Positions 14,065-17,568 of a stretch of DNA of 17,568 nucleotides are shown one piece after another. The stretch comes from Deltaproteobacteria bacterium (lineage in GTDB: Bacteria > Desulfobacterota > Desulfobacteria > Desulfobacterales > UBA11574). A model generated the notes under the pieces. That model was not told where the DNA came from. It searched no databases and saw only the letters and a list, made by a program, of their open reading frames with translations. The position numbers and the translations under genes are program-made. The first letter of the stretch is position 1. Each line of letters begins with the position of its first letter. The DNA is taken from positions 1 to 17,568 of the forward strand of contig JAFDBA010000072.1 of the NCBI GenBank assembly GCA_019313505.1, written 5' to 3'.

Positions 14065-14985
14065 ATGAAGGGAAAAATTCTTAAAATATTGAGAGGAGAA
14101 AATGACGTTGTTTCCGGAGAGACAATCAGTTCTCAATTGGGAGTCTCGAGGGTTTCTGTCTGGAAGCATATCAAAAGGCTCCAGGAAGTGGGATACCATA
14201 TCCAGGCAACACCCAAAGGATACCGCTTGATAAGCGCCCATGACTCCCTTTACCCATGGGAATTTGGGGAACGCGAATCAAAAATCCATTATTTTGATGA
14301 GGTTACCTCCACAATGGATGTTGCCAGGAACCTTGCAAGGAACGATTGCCCTGATTTTTCTGTTGTCATAGCCGGCCACCAGAAAAAAGGGAGGGGCCGG
14401 TTAAAAAGAACCTGGCTTTCATCAGAAGGTGGACTCTATTTTACCATTATACTCCGGCCTCAAATACCGCCGGCTTTGAGCTCAAGGGTCAACTTTGCGG
14501 CATCTATGATTCTGGCCTTAACCTTACGTAGAATGTTCAAGATTGATACCGTGGTAAAATGGCCAAACGATATCCTTGTGCATGGAAGAAAGGTTGCGGG
14601 ATTACTATCTGAAATGGAAGCCGAGTCCGATATCATTACCTATATAAATATCGGAATAGGAGTAAATATTAATAATGACCCGACTCCTCGTGAACCAATG
14701 GCAACGTCATTAAAGAAAATCCTCGGCAGGAATATTTCGAGGAAACAGCTTTTATCCGAGTTTCTGGATCACTTTGAAAACAGGCTTAACAATAGGGCTT
14801 TGGATAGTGTGATTTCTGAGTGGAAAAGCTGTACTATGACCATCGGACGTCATGTAAAAATCGTAACAAACCATGATGAGTTCGAAGGGCTTGCCATGGA
14901 TGTGGATGAGAACGGCGCGTTGATTTTGAAACTTGCAGACGGATCAGTAAAAACAATTATTTACGGGGATTGCTTTCATACTTAA
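14065..14985 (+). CDS. birA: Biotin-[acetyl-CoA-carboxylase] ligase / biotin operon repressor
   Basis: 306 residues. N-terminal winged helix-turn-helix (about 15-55; ISSQLGVSRVSVWKHIKRL, 21-39), so this is the bifunctional, DNA-binding type; then the catalytic ligase domain that makes biotinyl-AMP and attaches biotin to carrier proteins. Visible catalytic motifs: STMD (82-85), the adenylate loop GRGR (109-112) in KKGRGRLKRTW, KWPND (165-169), GRKVAGLL (174-181) and GIGVNIN (197-203); the C-terminal SH3-like domain begins near 255. All key residues are present. The ribosome site before the ATG at 14065 is weak (GAAGATGG). It has its own promoter with a palindrome, suggesting autoregulation, and is followed by the biotin uptake genes, which it probably controls. 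Confidence 0.94.
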   Translation: MKGKILKILRGENDVVSGETISSQLGVSRVSVWKHIKRLQEVGYHIQATPKGYRLISAHDSLYPWEFGERESKIHYFDEVTSTMDVARNLARNDCPDFSVVIAGHQKKGRGRLKRTWLSSEGGLYFTIILRPQIPPALSSRVNFAASMILALTLRRMFKIDTVVKWPNDILVHGRKVAGLLSEMEAESDIITYINIGIGVNINNDPTPREPMATSLKKILGRNISRKQLLSEFLDHFENRLNNRALDSVISEWKSCTMTIGRHVKIVTNHDEFEGLAMDVDENGALILKLADGSVKTIIYGDCFHT

Positions 14986-14986
14986 T

Positions 14987-15056
14987 CAGAGGGCAGAGTA
15001 CGGAAGTCAGAAGACAGAGGACAGAAGTCAGAAGACAGAAACCAGAGCCCAGAATA
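14987..15056 (+). repeat. Heptanucleotide tandem repeat, ten units (CAGARNN)
   Basis: Starting 2 nt after the birA stop, the sequence keeps a strict 7-nt period for ten units: nine begin CAGA (CAGAGGG, CAGAGTA, CAGAAGA, CAGAGGA, CAGAAGT, ...) and one reads CGGAAGT. Within it a 16-nt stretch (15003-15018) recurs exactly at 15024-15039. The phase fades into TGACATC TGACTTT. It ends 54 nt before the bioY start. Probably a replication-slippage array; purine-rich on the + strand. Confidence 0.75.
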
Positions 15057-15110
15057 TGACATCTGACTTTTAACTACCTTAACAGATGAACCCTGAACGG
15101 TTTTACATAT

Positions 15111-15641
15111 ATGATTGCTACTAAACAACTTCGCATGACAGTATATGCCTCGCTTCTGGCCGCACTTACCGCAGCAGGGGCATACCTAACAATACCGATA
15201 GGTCCTGTTCCGATTGTTCTTCAGAGTCTTTTTATATTTCTTTCAGGCCTATTATTAGGCTCCAGGTGGGGTGTTGCAAGTGTCGGAGTTTATCTTCTGG
15301 CAGGTGCTCTGGGCCTTCCGGTATTTGCCGGCGGGGTCGGTGGAATAGGACGCTTTGCAGGACCCACGGGGGGATATCTTTTGGGGTTTCTTCCGGCGGT
15401 CTATGTGATCGGATTGATAACCGAAAAAACACGAAAACGAGTGGTTTTTGATGTGTTTGCCATGGTCTGCGGCAGTATTATTATATACTCCTGCGGTGTG
15501 TCATGGCTGAAAATATTGACCGGCATGACACTAACTAAAACAATGGTTGTGGGAATGTATCCTTTTATTTTAGGCGATGCTCTCAAAATTGCCGCAGCTG
15601 TACCCATTGCAAAAGCATTACGACCGGTAATTAACCCATAA
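15111..15641 (+). CDS. bioY: Biotin ECF transporter S component BioY
   Basis: Integral-membrane substrate-binding subunit for biotin, 176 residues, about six membrane helices, matching the family length. The diagnostic loop GLPVFAGGVGGIGRFAGPTG (68-87), followed by GYLLGF, is intact, as are the N-terminal IPIGPVPIVLQ (28-38) and the C-terminal YPFILGDALKIAAA. Start: ATG at 15111; no clear Shine-Dalgarno precedes it (the upstream sequence is GGTTTTACATAT), so initiation may be weak or regulated. Seven nt separate its stop from the ATPase gene, so the three genes form one operon bioY-bioM-bioN. The GGTTTTACA just before the start resembles one half of a BirA operator, but I find no matching second half. 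Confidence 0.96.
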   Translation: MIATKQLRMTVYASLLAALTAAGAYLTIPIGPVPIVLQSLFIFLSGLLLGSRWGVASVGVYLLAGALGLPVFAGGVGGIGRFAGPTGGYLLGFLPAVYVIGLITEKTRKRVVFDVFAMVCGSIIIYSCGVSWLKILTGMTLTKTMVVGMYPFILGDALKIAAAVPIAKALRPVINP

Positions 15642-15648
15642 CACGCAT

Positions 15649-16398
15649 ATGAATATTATCGAGATAGAAAACCTCAGTCATTATTTTGCCGACGGAACGT
15701 GTGGTCTGGAAAATATAAACCTTACCATTGAGGAAGGGACGTTTGTTGTAATTGCCGGGCAGAACGGGTCCGGGAAAACGACCCTCCTAAAACATTTGAA
15801 TGGACTTCTTTTGCCTACTACCGGTACTGTCCGCCTGGCCGGAGTCTCGGTATCGGAAAACCTGGTTAAAGCAAGGCAGATGGTGGGAATGGTATTCCAG
15901 GATCCCGATAGTCAGATTGTTGGTGAAACTGTTTGCGATGATGTGGCATTTGGTCCGGAAAACCTTTGTCTGGACAGAAGCGAAGTTAAAAGAAGGGTGT
16001 CCAGGACATTGAAGGTAGTGGGTCTGCTCGATTTTGAGGATCAAAAACCTCATTTACTGTCGGGCGGGGAAAAACGAAGGCTCGCGATCGCGGGTATCCT
16101 GGCCATGGAACCTAAAGTGCTGGTTTTTGACGAACCTTTTTCCAGCCTTGATTATCCCGGTGTAAAACAGGTTTTAAAACAGATTGTTTCTCTCCACCGG
16201 TCCGGCCATACAATGTTTGTTGCAGCCCACGATCTGGAAAAGGTAATTGCCCATGCGGATCGTCTAATCATCATGAAGGACGGAAAAGTGGTAAAAGATG
16301 GAATACCATCTCAACTGCTTGGAGAACTTGAAGCCTTTGGCATCAGAGAACCGTGTGCTTCCCGCCTGGGGATGGAGGTTCAATCATGGCTGAATTGA
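15649..16398 (+). CDS. bioM: Biotin ECF transporter ATPase (EcfA/BioM)
   Basis: Cytoplasmic ATPase of the energy-coupling module, 249 residues. Walker A GQNGSGKTT (37-45), Q-loop with FQDPDSQIVGETVCDDVAFG (83-102), which is the CbiO/EcfA-type signature, LSGGEKRR (137-144), Walker B VLVFDEP (157-163), D-loop SSLD (165-168) and switch His194 in AAHD. A single ATPase with BioY and EcfT fits the three-part BioMNY arrangement, in which the ATPase acts as a homodimer. The start is 7 nt after bioY, with no strong ribosome site, so it is probably coupled. Its last 13 nt overlap the start of the EcfT gene. The C-terminal ~25 residues after the ABC core are family-typical. Confidence in biotin as substrate comes from bioY and birA next to it. 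Confidence 0.94.
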   Translation: MNIIEIENLSHYFADGTCGLENINLTIEEGTFVVIAGQNGSGKTTLLKHLNGLLLPTTGTVRLAGVSVSENLVKARQMVGMVFQDPDSQIVGETVCDDVAFGPENLCLDRSEVKRRVSRTLKVVGLLDFEDQKPHLLSGGEKRRLAIAGILAMEPKVLVFDEPFSSLDYPGVKQVLKQIVSLHRSGHTMFVAAHDLEKVIAHADRLIIMKDGKVVKDGIPSQLLGELEAFGIREPCASRLGMEVQSWLN

Positions 16399-17141
16399 GC
16401 GCTTTTAATTTCCGTCCCGGATCTTCTGTCCTTCATGGGCTGGATGTTCGATTTAAACTCATATTTCTTGTACTTATCAGCTTTACCAGCCTCAAAGCAT
16501 ATACTGTTGCACTTTCAGTTTTAACTCTGGTGTTGGTGACTGCATTAATGCATTCTGGTCTATCTTTGAAATCTATTTTAAAAACTTTTCGGTACGTTGT
16601 TGTGCTGCTTGCTTTTATTTTTGTTACCCGTGCATTATCGACCCCAGGATCAGTGGTTGTTGAATTTAAGGCCATCTCAATTACCCGGGAAGGAATATAT
16701 TATGGCGTCATGATTTGTTGGAGGCTTGTGATTGTTATTCTGACTGGCTTATCGTTTGTTTTGACAACACGGCCGTCAGAAATTAAGGCGGCTGTTGAGT
16801 GGGCACTGAATCCTTTTCCGTTTATTCCGGCCAAAAGGATCGCCACTATGATGAGTTTGATGGTGCGGTTTTTACCTGTTATTATCGATCAGGCAAAAGA
16901 AACAGCAGATGCCCAGCGGGCAAGGGGGATAGAAAACAGAAAGAACCCGGTGTATCGATTGGGAAAACTCGGGATTCCGCTCATGCGTCGAACCTTTGAA
17001 AGAGCAGATAAACTGGCCGTTGCCATGGAAGCCAGATGTTATTCTGAAAACAGGACAGATCCCGTGCTTTCTTCAGGCATAATGGACTGGATAGCTCTTT
17101 GTGGGGTCGTTTGTCTTTGTTTAGTTATTATTTCTGCATAA
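16386..17141 (+). CDS. bioN: ECF transporter transmembrane coupling subunit (EcfT/BioN)
   Basis: Membrane scaffold linking BioY to the ATPases, 251 residues, about five helices (near 22-55, 68-83, 108-126, 236-250 and a partial one). The two coupling helices carry the family's ATPase-contact motifs: QRARG (177-181) intact, and EARCY (215-219), where many members have ARG; the Gly-to-Cys change at the second motif is tolerated in some relatives. Start: ATG at 16386 with GGAGG 7 nt upstream, inside the end of the ATPase gene (13-nt overlap); an earlier in-frame GTG at 16353 has no such support. Last gene of the biotin uptake operon; the tRNA genes follow with their own promoter. Confidence 0.93.
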   Translation: MAELSAFNFRPGSSVLHGLDVRFKLIFLVLISFTSLKAYTVALSVLTLVLVTALMHSGLSLKSILKTFRYVVVLLAFIFVTRALSTPGSVVVEFKAISITREGIYYGVMICWRLVIVILTGLSFVLTTRPSEIKAAVEWALNPFPFIPAKRIATMMSLMVRFLPVIIDQAKETADAQRARGIENRKNPVYRLGKLGIPLMRRTFERADKLAVAMEARCYSENRTDPVLSSGIMDWIALCGVVCLCLVIISA

Positions 17142-17168
17142 CTAATCTCGAAAGCATGTTATTTTTTG

Positions 17169-17197
17169 TTGACAATCCTAACAAATATAGTTAGTTT
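17169..17197 (+). promoter_or_regulatory. Candidate promoter of the tRNA genes
   Basis: A consensus -35 TTGACA (17169-17174) lies 36 nt before the first tRNA base. At 17 nt spacing the -10 is poor (TAGTTT, 17192-17197); TATAGT at 17186 is better but too close. A 5-bp dyad CTAAC / GTTAG (17178-17182, 17190-17194) lies in the spacer. The -35 is convincing, the -10 is not settled. Confidence 0.45.
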
Positions 17198-17210
17198 CAC
17201 AGTTTTCCAA

Positions 17211-17286
17211 GGGCCGTTAACTCAGTTGGTAGAGTATCTGCCTTTTAAGCAGAGAGTCGCGCGTTCGAGCCGCGCACGGCCCACCA
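17211..17286 (+). tRNA. tRNA-Lys (anticodon UUU)
   Basis: 76 nt with encoded CCA. Acceptor GGGCCGT pairs with ACGGCCC (17276-17282), then A and CCA. D-stem ACTC/GAGT, anticodon stem TCTGC/GCAGA with loop CTTTTAA (anticodon TTT at 17244-17246), and a T-arm with GCGCG/CGCGC stem and the loop TTCGAGC. All stems close without mismatches. Reads AAA and AAG lysine codons. Confidence 0.97.
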
Positions 17287-17307
17287 ATTAAAAAATCACT
17301 TTTACAC

Positions 17308-17385
17308 GTCCCCATCGTCTAGCCTGGTCCAGGACACCGGCCTTTCACGCCGGCAGCAGGGGTTCAAATCCCCTTGGGGACGCCA
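17308..17385 (+). tRNA. tRNA-Glu (anticodon UUC)
   Basis: 78 nt with encoded CCA, 21 nt after the tRNA-Lys gene and probably in the same transcript. Acceptor GTCCCCA pairs with TGGGGAC (17375-17381), discriminator G, CCA. Anticodon stem CCGGC/GCCGG with loop CTTTCAC (anticodon TTC at 17344-17346); T-arm AGGGG/CCCCT with loop TTCAAAT. The UUC anticodon also matters for glutamate-dependent tetrapyrrole synthesis. Confidence 0.97.
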
Positions 17386-17393
17386 CAACAATT

Positions 17394-17568
17394 TCAAGGG
17401 GTTAGCCATCTATGGTTAGTCCCTTTTTTCTTTTGCATGGCGGATACTACATTTGCCTTGAAACGTTCTGAGGAAAGCGGCGCCTGAAGGATATGGGTTT
17501 CCTGCCAGCCACTTTGATCTAAAATCCGAAGGTAATCATTGATTAAAATCGAATTCACCCGGGTCTCA
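17394..17568 (-). CDS. Unknown protein, C-terminal end only (runs off the right edge)
   Basis: On the minus strand a frame is open from the window edge for 57 codons to a TGA at 17394-17396. Its composition is protein-like (INDYLRILDQSGWQETHILQ, then PLSSERFKANVVSAMQKKKG), with mixed charged and hydrophobic residues and no bias typical of a random frame. I do not recognise the family. The last dozen codons lie inside the hairpin and T tract that terminate the tRNA transcript, so the tail KKKGTNHRWLTP is encoded by the terminator sequence itself. The gene converges on the tRNA genes, with its stop only 8 nt from the tRNA-Glu CCA. It could be a chromosomal gene or the 3' end of an element inserted at the tRNA; no integrase motif is visible in the 57 residues. 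Confidence 0.5.
   Translation of the reverse strand, partial: ETRVNSILINDYLRILDQSGWQETHILQAPLSSERFKANVVSAMQKKKGTNHRWLTP
17396..17434 (+). terminator. Strong rho-independent terminator after tRNA-Glu
   Basis: Stem arms 17396-17408 (AAGGGGTTAGCCA) and 17113-17125 in local terms 17413-17425 (TGGTTAGTCCCTT) pair over 13 positions including three G-T pairs, with the 4-nt loop TCTA, followed by a T run (17424-17429), C and TTTT. It begins 10 nt after the tRNA CCA. Confidence 0.9.

Noticed and set aside
14987..15056. CRISPR-like array
   Set aside because: The period is only 7 nt with no spacers; it is a simple tandem repeat.
15079..15108. BirA operator in front of bioY
   Set aside because: A GGTTTTACA half-site is present, but the best left half (TTAACTACC) is poor and wrongly spaced.
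17386..17568. Phage attachment site and integrase next to tRNA-Glu
   Set aside because: No repeat of the tRNA 3' end occurs in the window, and the 57 visible residues show no recombinase motif.

Overview
The window reads as an ordinary chromosomal segment of a Gram-negative, anaerobe-type bacterium. The best guess is a Desulfobacterota (former Deltaproteobacteria) sulfate-reducer relative. That is inferred from gene content (Mpl, the LolD/MacB-type exporter, a ribulose-monophosphate pair in which the synthase is fused to an RraA-like domain, an AspRS of non-discriminating type) and from familiar-looking intergenic repeats. No marker gene fixes the taxon.

Layout. Positions 1-3022 (+) hold the end of an operon for an ABC exporter: an ATPase cut by the window edge and two paralogous FtsX/MacB-type permeases. 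Positions 3023-3453 hold a broken acyltransferase-like gene. A lipoprotein-type protein-L-isoaspartate methyltransferase follows (3454-4176, +), facing a small acidic unknown protein (4265-4504, -). Positions 4718-9814 (-) carry translation and sugar-phosphate genes: hxlB, then hxlA fused to rraA, then hisS, with 3-10 nt spacing. A hairpin terminator follows, then aspS as its own unit. Positions 9815-10213 are a repeat-rich divergent intergenic region. Positions 10214-14985 (+) hold a Rossmann/DUF2520 protein, a membrane protein with a proline-rich tail, a YbaK/ProX-type deacylase, mpl and birA. Positions 15111-17141 (+) hold a complete biotin ECF transporter (bioY, ATPase, EcfT). A tRNA-Lys(UUU)/tRNA-Glu(UUC) pair with a strong terminator closes the + strand. 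A gene entering from the right edge on the - strand ends inside that terminator.

How the genes work together. HxlA and HxlB interconvert ribulose-5-phosphate plus formaldehyde with fructose-6-phosphate, and can run backwards to make pentose phosphate. BirA, BioY and the ECF module form a biotin sensing, attachment and uptake group. Mpl recycles murein tripeptide. The synthetases, the YbaK-type editing protein and the tRNAs serve translation.

I found no phage, CRISPR, toxin-antitoxin or clearly novel defence system. The more unusual points are the HPS-RraA fusion coupled to hisS, the lipoprotein PIMT, the internally deleted acyltransferase, a ten-unit heptanucleotide array between birA and bioY, a 30-nt repeat present twice, and the tRNA terminator lying inside a convergent reading frame.
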